DNA of 64,000 nucleotides from Psychrobacter immobilis. GTDB lineage: Bacteria; Pseudomonadota; Gammaproteobacteria; Pseudomonadales; Moraxellaceae. The position numbers were made by a program, and so were the translations under genes. Location of the stretch: assembly GCF_904846235.1 (NCBI RefSeq), contig NZ_CAJGZN010000013.1:1-64000 (forward strand), in the 5' to 3' direction. Every line of letters begins with the position of its first letter. Positions within the stretch are counted from its first letter, which is position 1. Shown piece by piece: positions 8,598 through 16,701 of the stretch. The notes beneath the pieces were generated by a model. That model was not told the DNA's origin and made no database searches. It worked only from the letters and a program-made list of their open reading frames with translations.

Positions 8598-9440
8598 TTA
8601 ATCTTTAGTATCGTTAGCGTTTTTCTTGCTCGCCTTAAAGTCACTGATATTTGCACTGGCTTTACTGGCACTACTGCGTTTAACGTTAGCTTTGTTAGCA
8701 CTGATACGCGGCTTATTTGATGCAGTCGGCTCATCGACGATAGCGCTTTCAGTTTCAGCAGCAGTTTCGATATTATCGGCTGGATTTGCTTCAGACTGTT
8801 TAGCCGCCGCTTTTTGTGACGTACGTAGATTGGCATTGGTATCTGCTTGCACCTCTAAAGCGCGCAGCTCACCAGCCATTTTATCCAGTACCGCATTAAT
8901 CAACTTATGAGCATCAGTCGCCCCAAAGTGATTGTTTAGCTTCATCGCTTCATCAAGCACGACTTTATAAGGAATCTCTACACGGTTTTGCAGCTCATAC
9001 GCGCCAATCAACAAAATAGCGTGCTCAACCGTATCTAGCTTATCAACCTCACGATCGAGATGCTGACTGATAAGCGCATCGAGTGCTTCAATCTGCTCTG
9101 GGATGTCACGCATCATTTCATGATAATAACCGATATGGACGGTATGCATGGCATTGGTTGCACGCGTGCGAGCAGCAATATCGTGCGGAGCATTGGCTTT
9201 CCAGCCAAGCTTACCATCTACATCAAAGCGGCGATCAGTGACGAGCCATTCGTATAGGCCTTGCATCGCAAAGCGACGTGCCTTACGGATAGCAGTGTGA
9301 CTGGTCTTGTAAGAAGACTCACTCATATCGAATGTTTGATCACCCGCACTACTGCTCGCTATACGGGTAGCTTCAGCTTGTCCATCATTGGCTTGTGCGG
9401 TTTTCGCAGCGCTAATAGCGCGCTTGAGTTGGTCAGTCAT
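8598..9440 (-). CDS. nusB: Transcription antitermination protein NusB with long N- and C-terminal extensions
   Basis: NusB with S10 (NusE) binds boxA RNA and prevents early termination on rRNA operons. The helical core is at about residues 48-198, from [12 protein letters not shown] through [16 protein letters not shown] and the closing [14 protein letters not shown]. coli NusB has 139 residues; this one has 280. The extra parts are about 47 polar residues in front and about 80 Ala/Ser/Lys/Asn-rich residues behind, both probably disordered. They are in frame without stops, so they appear to be real. The gene lies between ribH and thiL, the conserved order. Confidence 0.93.
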   Translation of the reverse strand: MTDQLKRAISAAKTAQANDGQAEATRIASSSAGDQTFDMSESSYKTSHTAIRKARRFAMQGLYEWLVTDRRFDVDGKLGWKANAPHDIAARTRATNAMHTVHIGYYHEMMRDIPEQIEALDALISQHLDREVDKLDTVEHAILLIGAYELQNRVEIPYKVVLDEAMKLNNHFGATDAHKLINAVLDKMAGELRALEVQADTNANLRTSQKAAAKQSEANPADNIETAAETESAIVDEPTASNKPRISANKANVKRSSASKASANISDFKASKKNANDTKD

Positions 9441-9656
9441 AGGGGGTCTGTACCTAAATTTTTGAGATGATACCCAGTCAAAATATAAATTAGCAAAGTA
9501 GTTTTTTAGCTATGCTGATTCAAATCTTTGAAGGGTATAGAAATACGGCGAAAATTCAAAAAATAGCCAATTATTTTGATAGCTGGCTAGTGCTATAAGG
9601 TGTTGTTATTACTAAATAGCAGCACCAGTTAAACTAATAAATTTGAGCTTTAAAGC

Positions 9657-10175
9657 TTACGCTTCATCAATATCATCGATATCAAGTTGTGACAAAACAG
9701 CGATCATTTCTAGTACAACCATCGCAGCTTCAGAACCTTTGTTACCCGCTTTAGTACCAGAGCGCTCGATAGCTTGCTCGATGCTATCAGTAGTGATGAT
9801 ACCGTTAGCAACAGGGATATTATAATCCATTGCCACAGCGCTCAAACCTTTGGCAGATTCGCTAGCTACAATATCAAAGTGTGGAGTGCTGCCACGGATG
9901 ATTGCACCCAGTGCCACAATCGCGTCAAAACGATCTGATTCAGCAGCACGTTGGGCCACAAGTGGTAGCTCAAATGCGCCAGGCACACGAACAACAGTAA
10001 TGTTGCTACCCAATACACCATGACGGAGTAGGGCATCGATTGCACCATCAACTAATGACTCAACGACAAAACCGTTAAAACGACCAACAACGATACCAAT
10101 GCGAGCATCAGCGTTTTGATGGAGGTTGCCATCGATATGAGTCACGTCGTTGCGCTGCTGTTGTAAATTCGACAT
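9657..10175 (-). CDS. ribH: 6,7-dimethyl-8-ribityllumazine synthase
   Basis: RibH condenses 5-amino-6-ribitylaminouracil with dihydroxybutanone phosphate, the penultimate riboflavin step, in a 60-mer or smaller shell. Visible motifs are VVGRFNGFV near residue 30, VPGAFELPL near 63 and [14 protein letters not shown] near 90 with the catalytic His in the last. The segment [12 protein letters not shown] follows near residue 120. Length (172) is typical. It starts the ribH-nusB-thiL-pgpA run. The 185 bp before it show no FMN riboswitch that I can recognise. Confidence 0.96.
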   Translation of the reverse strand: MSNLQQQRNDVTHIDGNLHQNADARIGIVVGRFNGFVVESLVDGAIDALLRHGVLGSNITVVRVPGAFELPLVAQRAAESDRFDAIVALGAIIRGSTPHFDIVASESAKGLSAVAMDYNIPVANGIITTDSIEQAIERSGTKAGNKGSEAAMVVLEMIAVLSQLDIDDIDEA

Positions 10176-10360
10176 AAAAAATCCTTTGCTTAATAAGCAT
10201 TCAATTGAAATATAGGCGTCAATAAATAGCTAAATAGTCTGATGCGTTCAATCGACTTGGCCGCCTATTATTTTGGCATTGCCCTAGTTAATTGAACGAA
10301 AATAAATGGTTAGCGCTATGATAGCATTTTTTTGGGTTTTATTTGTATATTACGAGCGTA

Positions 10361-11143
10361 CTAAAGACGCATCTGTATCCCTTGTGCTGCCATATACTCT
10401 TTGGCCTCCAATACCGTGTACTCACCGAAGTGAAAAATACTGGCGGCAAGTACGGCATCTACGCCGCCTTCTAGTACGCCTTCTGCTAAATGTTGCAGGT
10501 TACCAACGCCACCTGAGGCGATAACGGGTACATTGACGCGGCTCGTAATTTGCTTCATCAATGCCAAATCATAGCCTTTTTTGGTGCCATCACCGTCCAT
10601 CGAGGTGACCAGTAATTCACCAGCGCCCAGCTCTGCCATTTTGCTCGCCCAAGCAACGGCATCGATACCGGTTGGTTTACGACCGCCGTGAGTGAAAATC
10701 TCCCAACGCGGTACGACAATACCATCAACATTGATATCAGCGACACGTTTGGCATCGATGGCAACGACGATACACTGGTTGCCAAATTTCTGCGCGGCTT
10801 CACCAACGAACTCCGGCGTAAATACGGCTGCTGAGTTAATCGCCACTTTATCCGCGCCCGCATTGAGCAAATTGCGAATATCAGCGATTTTACGCACGCC
10901 GCCGCCAACAGTCAGCGGAACGAATACCGTTTCCGCCATGCGCTCAACAGTATGATAAGTGGTATCGCGCTCATCATTGGTCGCAGTAATATCCAAAAAA
11001 GTAATCTCATCAGCGCCTTGTTCATTGTAGCGGCGGGCGACTTCGACAGGATCGCCTGCATCTTTGATATCGACAAACTGCACGCCTTTGACCACGCGGC
11101 CATTGTCAACGTCCAAGCAAGGAATGATACGCTTTGCTAACAT
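10361..11143 (-). CDS. hisF: Imidazole glycerol phosphate synthase subunit HisF
   Basis: HisF is the cyclase half of the HisFH enzyme, joining the histidine and purine pathways by making IGP and AICAR from PRFAR and ammonia. It is a TIM barrel: [17 protein letters not shown] at the N-terminus holds one catalytic Asp, VVAIDAKR near residue 130 the other, and phosphate sites lie in VGGGVR and ASGGVG. I chose the ATG at 11143 (260 residues, close to E. coli 258) because AAGGTG sits 9 bp before it; a GTG four codons upstream overlaps that SD. No other his genes are in the window. Confidence 0.96.
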   Translation of the reverse strand: MLAKRIIPCLDVDNGRVVKGVQFVDIKDAGDPVEVARRYNEQGADEITFLDITATNDERDTTYHTVERMAETVFVPLTVGGGVRKIADIRNLLNAGADKVAINSAAVFTPEFVGEAAQKFGNQCIVVAIDAKRVADINVDGIVVPRWEIFTHGGRKPTGIDAVAWASKMAELGAGELLVTSMDGDGTKKGYDLALMKQITSRVNVPVIASGGVGNLQHLAEGVLEGGVDAVLAASIFHFGEYTVLEAKEYMAAQGIQMRL

Positions 11144-11328
11144 AGGGTCTTTCACCTTATAATCAATTCATAGGCGCTAGTCTAGCAAAATCACTGCTAT
11201 TTCAGGCAGGTTTTCGCAAGATTATTACGCTTTTTACCATCGTTTGATCATGCGCGGTACAATTGCTGTCATTACCGCAGAAATTTATCCTATTTAACTT
11301 CTTATCCAATTGCTATAAGTGAGATGTC

Positions 11329-12492
11329 ATGTCCGTCTATACCCAGTTAACCGATGATCAGTTTGCCGCCTTTTGCCAAAGCTTTGGCGTATCGTTTGCC
11401 CGCGCGATTCCGATCACTCAAGGTATCAAAAACTCAAACTGGTTTATTCAAACGACTGACGATGTAGACGGCACCTACTCTTACGTGTTTACTTTATTTG
11501 AAGAGCGTCCGCCCGCTGATATCGAAAAAATGGCCGTTATCCTCAATCAGTTAAATGGCAAGTTACCAGTCGCTGCGCCGCTAGCTGTTATTGAATCAAC
11601 TGGTTCGCAAACGGATGGCGATGATAAACGCTATGTCATCCATTATGAAGACAAAGCGATTACGCTAGTGCCGTGTCTAGCAGGCTCACATCCGGAGCAA
11701 ACCACGCAAGCAATGTGTCATGATATTGGTGCGGCATTAGCGATGCTGCATGAGACACTCCAAGCACTGCAACCCAGCGAGCAGTACGGCGTGCCTTTGT
11801 ATCCATGGAGCGAGGTGCGTGACCGTGAAATGCAGTTCATGCCAGGTGACGAAGCCAAGCTGATGAGCGATATTTGGCGCGCTTATTCAGAATTACCACT
11901 GGCAACTTTGCCAAAAGGTCTGTGTCATTTAGATATGTTTGCCGACAATACCTTATGGAATCTACAAAAACGCGAAGCGCGTTTGACAGGTCTACTAGAC
12001 TTCACCGAAGTCAGTGTCGAGCATTACGTGATGGATATTGCCATTACTATCAATGATTTTTGTACCACGTGGGGCGTTGCAGAACAAGGCGAATCCGTTA
12101 ACTTTGACCGCAGTAAAATGGCAGCGTTCTTACAAGGTTATGAATCGATTCGCCCGCTAAACAGTGATGAAAACCGTGCACTACCTGTTATGCTGGCAAA
12201 GGCCGCGGTGATCTTCTGGTTATTACGCCTCAATGTGATTCATTACAACCGTACCGAAGGCCGTACGGGTGATAACATCATGGTCAAAAACCCTGACTTG
12301 ATGAAACGTCTGGCCGCTTACCATTGGGCGCATGTTGAAAAGTCGCAAAATACCGTATTTGTACTATTAAACAAACCAGACAATCAAATAGTCGGCGTGT
12401 TTAGCAGTATCACCCAAGCTGAGCAAGCGCAGGAAACATTAAATAGTAGTGAGTTTGCAATCAAAGAATATACGCTAGATCAATTATCGTAA
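11329..12492 (+). CDS. thrB: Homoserine kinase (ThrB, aminoglycoside-phosphotransferase fold)
   Basis: This enzyme phosphorylates homoserine on the way to threonine. It is not the GHMP-type ThrB of E. coli but the APH-fold type used by Pseudomonas and Moraxellaceae. The catalytic loop CHLDMFADN gives H200, D202 and N207, and the metal site DFTEV follows. The N-terminal GIKNSNWF is the family nucleotide-loop motif. At 387 residues it is longer than usual (about 320). A tail from about residue 335 (VFVLLNKPDNQIVGVF onward) looks like an added small domain. A DUF2007 protein and a glutamine amidotransferase follow on the same strand. Confidence 0.9.
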   Translation: MSVYTQLTDDQFAAFCQSFGVSFARAIPITQGIKNSNWFIQTTDDVDGTYSYVFTLFEERPPADIEKMAVILNQLNGKLPVAAPLAVIESTGSQTDGDDKRYVIHYEDKAITLVPCLAGSHPEQTTQAMCHDIGAALAMLHETLQALQPSEQYGVPLYPWSEVRDREMQFMPGDEAKLMSDIWRAYSELPLATLPKGLCHLDMFADNTLWNLQKREARLTGLLDFTEVSVEHYVMDIAITINDFCTTWGVAEQGESVNFDRSKMAAFLQGYESIRPLNSDENRALPVMLAKAAVIFWLLRLNVIHYNRTEGRTGDNIMVKNPDLMKRLAAYHWAHVEKSQNTVFVLLNKPDNQIVGVFSSITQAEQAQETLNSSEFAIKEYTLDQLS

Positions 12493-12564
12493 GCGTTGCT
12501 TATTCATTTATTCTAGTACCAATGCTAGTACTAATTTTAGTACCGAAACCTTAGAGGCGACCCC

Positions 12565-12894
12565 ATGACCGATCAAGTTGATAACTGGCACAAACTGGCG
12601 CGCTTTGATACCAATATGCAAGGCGAGCTGCATGCCAATCTATTACGTAATAACGGCATAACCGTGTCCTTGCAGCCGCTCAGTGCGATCCCTGGTATGA
12701 ACTCTGGTATCGTTCTGTGGGTAGAAGACACCGACTTGGCAGAAGCTCAGCGCATTTTGAATACCATCCCAACTGATGGTGCCGCTTTGCTTGATGAGAT
12801 GAGTGATGCTGACTTTGATGCGCTATCTGCCACTCAAAGCAATGCTACTCAAGGTAACTCAATAATAGACGACAATAACGGCGGTACTTTATAA
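12565..12894 (+). CDS. DUF2007-type small protein
   Basis: This 109-residue protein opens WHKLARFDTNMQGELHANLLRNNGI and contains GIVLWVEDTDLAEAQRIL. This is the DUF2007 pattern, a small ferredoxin-like alpha/beta domain sometimes called putative signal-transducing, of unproven function. The tail from about residue 85 is Asp/Asn/Thr-rich and probably disordered. It starts 72 bp after thrB, and its TAA stop directly abuts the ATG of the glutamine amidotransferase, so the two are probably translated together. Confidence 0.75.
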   Translation: MTDQVDNWHKLARFDTNMQGELHANLLRNNGITVSLQPLSAIPGMNSGIVLWVEDTDLAEAQRILNTIPTDGAALLDEMSDADFDALSATQSNATQGNSIIDDNNGGTL

Positions 12895-13815
12895 ATGTGT
12901 CAACTCTTAGGAATGAACTGTAATACCCCAACGGATATTGGCTTTAGCTTTGCAGGATTTCGCAAGCGCGGCGGGATGACGGACAGTCATGAAGATGGAT
13001 TTGGTATTGCATTTTTTGAGCGCAGCGAATGCAGCAATAATGACAAAGCTAACGATGAGACGGCAAATGACTCAACGGGTCTGCGTCTGTTTCATGATAA
13101 TCGTCCAAGCCATCTATCGCCAGTCGCTGACTTGGTCAATAATTACCCAATCAAAGCCATGAATGTCATTGCGCATATTCGCAAGGCGACGCAAGGGCAG
13201 AACTGCTTGGCAAATACCCATCCATTCGTCCGCGAAGTCTGGGGCGAGCAGTGGGTATTTGCGCACAATGGACAGATGAATAGCGAATTTATCAAACGCT
13301 GTCAGCGCTTGCAGGACAACGGCAATGCCGCGCATTGTCAGCCAGTCGGTTCAACTGATTCTGAAATGGCATTCTGTTATTTGGTTAATCGTCTAAAGAG
13401 CAGCTTTAAATCACGTCCTGATGACAAGACGCTGTTTAATTTTTTGACCACGCAATGTCGTTATCTATCGGCCAATGGGCTATTTAATTGCTTAATATCC
13501 AATGGCAGGTGGCAACTGGCTTATGCAGGTAGCTTACTGTTTTATCTTACGCGCAAAGCACCATTTGGTGAAGCCAAACTCGCTGATGATGATATGGCGA
13601 TTAATTTTGGTGATGTGACCACAGACACAGATAAAGTCACTATTTTAGTCACCGTTCCATTGACTGAAAATGAGAAATGGCAACAATTGGCAGTTAATGA
13701 ATGTTTAATTTTTCAAGATGGTGATGTCATTTATAAAGACAGTCCAAGCCAGCGTAAATTTTTGACCGTTGATGAAGGTATTGCAATTGCACGAGCCGTT
13801 GGAGCGAGTGTTTAG
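12895..13815 (+). CDS. Class II glutamine amidotransferase, YafJ/EgtC-like
   Basis: The protein starts MCQLLGMN, giving Cys2 after Met removal, the N-terminal nucleophile of class II glutaminases. Further features are HIRKATQG near residue 95, HPFVRE, VFAHNGQMN near 120 and STDSEMAFCYL near 155, all typical of the YafJ family (about 255 residues in E. coli, 306 here). These are stand-alone glutaminase domains whose acceptor is usually unknown. A short insertion at about residues 43-60 is Asp/Asn-rich. The gene begins one base after the DUF2007 stop codon. It converges with the YchJ-like gene. Confidence 0.85.
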   Translation: MCQLLGMNCNTPTDIGFSFAGFRKRGGMTDSHEDGFGIAFFERSECSNNDKANDETANDSTGLRLFHDNRPSHLSPVADLVNNYPIKAMNVIAHIRKATQGQNCLANTHPFVREVWGEQWVFAHNGQMNSEFIKRCQRLQDNGNAAHCQPVGSTDSEMAFCYLVNRLKSSFKSRPDDKTLFNFLTTQCRYLSANGLFNCLISNGRWQLAYAGSLLFYLTRKAPFGEAKLADDDMAINFGDVTTDTDKVTILVTVPLTENEKWQQLAVNECLIFQDGDVIYKDSPSQRKFLTVDEGIAIARAVGASV

Positions 13816-13839
13816 CGGTTAATGAATATCCAATACTGT

Positions 13840-14430
13840 TTAAATATAACTCCCACAACACCGCTTAAACTTCTCACCAGACCCACAAATACACGGTTGC
13901 TTTTGGCTAACAGTCATCGCAATCGTCGGATCTAAGAAATACCAGCGCACATCGTTATTAGCCTTGTCTTTTACCTTCACGAAGGTGGACAGCTCATGAT
14001 GCGCTTGTACTTTTACTGCTAAACCACTTGTTGTTTTCTCAGAACTTTTAAAATAAGCCTTAAACTCAACCTGTGCATGACGTTTACCCAGCTTTGGTTT
14101 GTGCGCTACAATCTCTAATCCTGCCCAGTCCGTTTCCTTCGCCCAACTTTCAATCGCTACAACATCAAGTAATGCTTGCTGCGCAGGTACTGTGGTCTTG
14201 ACGATATAGTCTGGTTTCACGAGTACAAACGCACTATAGCGCGTACGCATGAGCCGTTCGGCTGTCTCCGCTTTTATACCATCTGCTTTGTCAACCTCAT
14301 CATTATAAAACGCACCATTATAAAAAGCATCATGATAAGGCCGGCAGCAGTCTTGATAGGATAAAGTAGAGCTTGTCGTCTCTGCTGTTGGATTGATCTG
14401 GCACGGGCAAGTATCTGGGTAAGATTGCAT
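13840..14430 (-). CDS. YchJ-family protein with SEC-C zinc motif
   Basis: The C-terminus QPCICGSGEKFKRCCG is a SEC-C zinc-binding motif, and an N-terminal cysteine set (CPCQINPT and YQDCCRPYHD) is a second. The middle is the NTF2-like YchJ domain with LMRTRYSAFVL near residue 65 and a C-terminal YFLDPTIA. Length (196) is larger than E. coli YchJ (152); part of the excess is a polar insertion at about residues 38-58. The function of YchJ proteins is not established; zinc binding is inferred from the cysteines. It converges with the amidotransferase gene. Confidence 0.85.
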   Translation of the reverse strand: MQSYPDTCPCQINPTAETTSSTLSYQDCCRPYHDAFYNGAFYNDEVDKADGIKAETAERLMRTRYSAFVLVKPDYIVKTTVPAQQALLDVVAIESWAKETDWAGLEIVAHKPKLGKRHAQVEFKAYFKSSEKTTSGLAVKVQAHHELSTFVKVKDKANNDVRWYFLDPTIAMTVSQKQPCICGSGEKFKRCCGSYI

Positions 14431-14489
14431 GTTTTACTCTAATTTTTGTTTGGGCTTATTCGTTTAGGCTCAGTGGTCTTTTGATAACT

Positions 14490-15215
14490 TTATTGCAGCA
14501 TGCTTTTTATTAATTCTGGCAATATGCCGACTTTGAGCTGCGCCCATGCTGAAGGATCACTTAGTCGTGACCAAAACATCTCAAAAGGTGGGGCGGCATA
14601 CACCAGTAGCCCCAGAATAGTATATAAAAGCAGATACCACCATTTGTCTTTTGGCTGATAAAATTTCATTGCCGTGCCCGATGAACGTTTCATTTTCATA
14701 TTGGACAGATTGACGCTATACAGCTCGTCCAATGATAAGTGCACCATCGCGCCCCCAAATAAAAACAGACCATAAAACCAGCTAGTCGTCAGTGGTAGGT
14801 GCAAGCCATAATAACTTAGGCACGTCAGACCCAATCCCAGTATCGCCATATACGGCACAGAGTGGATGACGCCGCGATGCACCGTCATAGTAGTAAAAAT
14901 ATGAAAAACCACGTAGCGCATGAAACCGTAGCCTGCTAGCCACAATACTATCAATGCCAGTAAGCTCAAGTCACTACGCCAATGCATGACCAGACCAAAA
15001 GCAAATATGAACGAGGTGATATTAAAACCGAGCTTAATCGGTGTTGAATTATCAGAATCCAAGTCTGGCAGCAATCCACCGATAGTACCAAGCGCTACGC
15101 ACACCAAAAACCCTGAATCATCAATCAATCCAGCTTTATAAACCGTCAAACTCAGTGTGCCGCTGACCATAAAGGCGACATTTAAGTGGGTATTAAAATT
15201 TGCCATAAAACTCAT
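14490..15215 (-). CDS. YdjM-like membrane-bound metal-dependent hydrolase
   Basis: This is an integral membrane protein of the LexA-regulated YdjM / DUF457 family. It has an N-terminal His (TH at residue 9), GGLLPDLDSDNS near residue 45 and HRGVIHSVPYM near residue 118, the motif set that defines the family as putative metal-dependent hydrolases. About five to six transmembrane helices are visible, plus a short hydrophilic loop around residues 168-190. The substrate is unknown. A second ATG three codons in is an equally good start. No SOS box was recognised in front of it. Confidence 0.8.
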   Translation of the reverse strand: MSFMANFNTHLNVAFMVSGTLSLTVYKAGLIDDSGFLVCVALGTIGGLLPDLDSDNSTPIKLGFNITSFIFAFGLVMHWRSDLSLLALIVLWLAGYGFMRYVVFHIFTTMTVHRGVIHSVPYMAILGLGLTCLSYYGLHLPLTTSWFYGLFLFGGAMVHLSLDELYSVNLSNMKMKRSSGTAMKFYQPKDKWWYLLLYTILGLLVYAAPPFEMFWSRLSDPSAWAQLKVGILPELIKSMLQ

Positions 15216-15334
15216 TCATCCATAGCGCTCAAAAAGTCCTTTCGAGCGGTGTATCTAGCAGTAAAAAAGCGCACCATGATACCATAGACCGTCCATACGT
15301 CTAATAGAGATAGCCTGTAAGAGAGAGAGCTTCT

Positions 15335-16405
15335 ATGCCTGCCAGTGATTTACCTGCCACACTTAATTCCGTTACTTATACTAAGCAGCTGTCTGTAGTA
15401 GAAGGTAAGCTTGATAACAGCTTTGTTGATATTGATTGGCAAGCGCCTTGGTTGTCGCATATTACTCAGTTGAGTTATATCAACAACACGATTGAACGCC
15501 TTAGTCGCTCGAAATCACAGAGAAATAGCTTGGATGGTTCGAATGACTCAGAAGGTTTGGATGATGCAAAAAGTCTAAATAAGCACGATATAAATGCTTC
15601 TGACATCAATACGCCTGACACGGTTGCCAAAGTCTTAAAAACGGCGATGACGCAGCAGGCTGATCACTTACAACAGCCGTTACCGCATACCAAACCTACT
15701 CATGACCACAAATCTCAGAAGCTACAGTTCGTCTCTCAAAATGCACTGCCTGAAGGGGAAGCCTATGAGCATTTCATCGGCACAACTGGCAATATCCCAA
15801 CGCGTGATAACTTGCATGACTTATTTAACGGCAGTATCTGGCTGACGTTTCCCAAGACCAAAGCGGTGCTGAATTATTACCACATGCTGGAAATCGCCAA
15901 ACAAGGCATCAGCGAGCATCGAGGGCATGTGCGCGACACTATTACTGTGTTTGATGAGAATGGCGCAGTGCTAGTGACTTCTGATGCTAGTATCGGTGAG
16001 GCATTAGTCAATTTTGACTGGCAGGCAAGTTTGGTGAAACCACGTGCTAAATGGGACAACCCAACCCAGCCTGATGACAGTGCTCAAGCCGCAGTTTATA
16101 TCTTTGGCCATGCATTGCTTGAGCAGTTGGTACACCCACGCAAACCTCTATGCGCTCACAGCATTATCATTCATGTTGCACAAGAATTCTTTACCTTATC
16201 GTTAGCTGGACGTATGAGCTATTTGGATGACAAGGTTGCCGAATACATGGACACATTACTGTCAAAGGATGACGTGACACCGCGCCAGCTTGCGCCGCTT
16301 CCTATTTTAGGCGTGCCGCATTTTTGGGCAGAAAATACCAATACTGACTTTTATGAAGACAGCTATGTATTTCGCAGTGGACGTCGTCAGAAAAATAAGA
16401 AATAA
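15335..16405 (+). CDS. DUF3025 domain protein
   Basis: The domain at about residues 130-340 carries HDLFNGSIWLTFPKTKAVLN, which I associate with DUF3025, a family of about 270 residues with no established role. Further conserved-looking segments are ALVNFDW and IFGHALLEQL. Residues 58-115 form a low-complexity, Asp/Ser/Asn-rich stretch that accounts for the longer length (356). There is no signal peptide and no membrane segment, so it is probably cytoplasmic. It is a single gene with AGAGAGAG before the ATG serving as SD. Confidence 0.75.
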   Translation: MPASDLPATLNSVTYTKQLSVVEGKLDNSFVDIDWQAPWLSHITQLSYINNTIERLSRSKSQRNSLDGSNDSEGLDDAKSLNKHDINASDINTPDTVAKVLKTAMTQQADHLQQPLPHTKPTHDHKSQKLQFVSQNALPEGEAYEHFIGTTGNIPTRDNLHDLFNGSIWLTFPKTKAVLNYYHMLEIAKQGISEHRGHVRDTITVFDENGAVLVTSDASIGEALVNFDWQASLVKPRAKWDNPTQPDDSAQAAVYIFGHALLEQLVHPRKPLCAHSIIIHVAQEFFTLSLAGRMSYLDDKVAEYMDTLLSKDDVTPRQLAPLPILGVPHFWAENTNTDFYEDSYVFRSGRRQKNKK

Positions 16406-16539
16406 ATAGGAATGAGTCACTTAGGATTGGTTAGCCAAACCTTTGTTACGTTTACGATTGTGCCACGATTTGACAACGTCCAGACGTTAACAAAGACTCA
16501 TATGTTTGTTATGGTAAAAGGACGTTTCTGTTAAACAGG

Positions 16540-16560
16540 AAAGAGATGGTTATCTCTTTT
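16540..16560 (+). promoter_or_regulatory. Hairpins in the long leader before acnA
   Basis: The 296 bp before acnA hold no gene but several inverted repeats. The clearest is AAAGAGAT-GGTT-ATCTCTTTT at 16540-16560, an 8-bp perfect stem with a 4-base loop and four T residues. Nearby are CTGTTAAACAG and CAGTTT-TATT-AAACTG. They could be a leader structure, a weak terminator or a small RNA end. The stems are seen; any role is inferred. Confidence 0.4.
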
Positions 16561-16701
16561 GTTAACACAGAGTCACATCAGACAGTTTTATTAAACTGCT
16601 TTGCTGATTAAAGATATATCGATCATCTATTGAGCCACCCGTTATACATAAACTTATAATAATTTATGTCTAGGATCTATAACAACGATAAGGAAGCTAT
16701 C

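Noticed and set aside
10176-10360. Possible FMN riboswitch before ribH
   Set aside because: The 185 bp do not show the conserved FMN aptamer blocks, and ribH in such operons is usually not under one.
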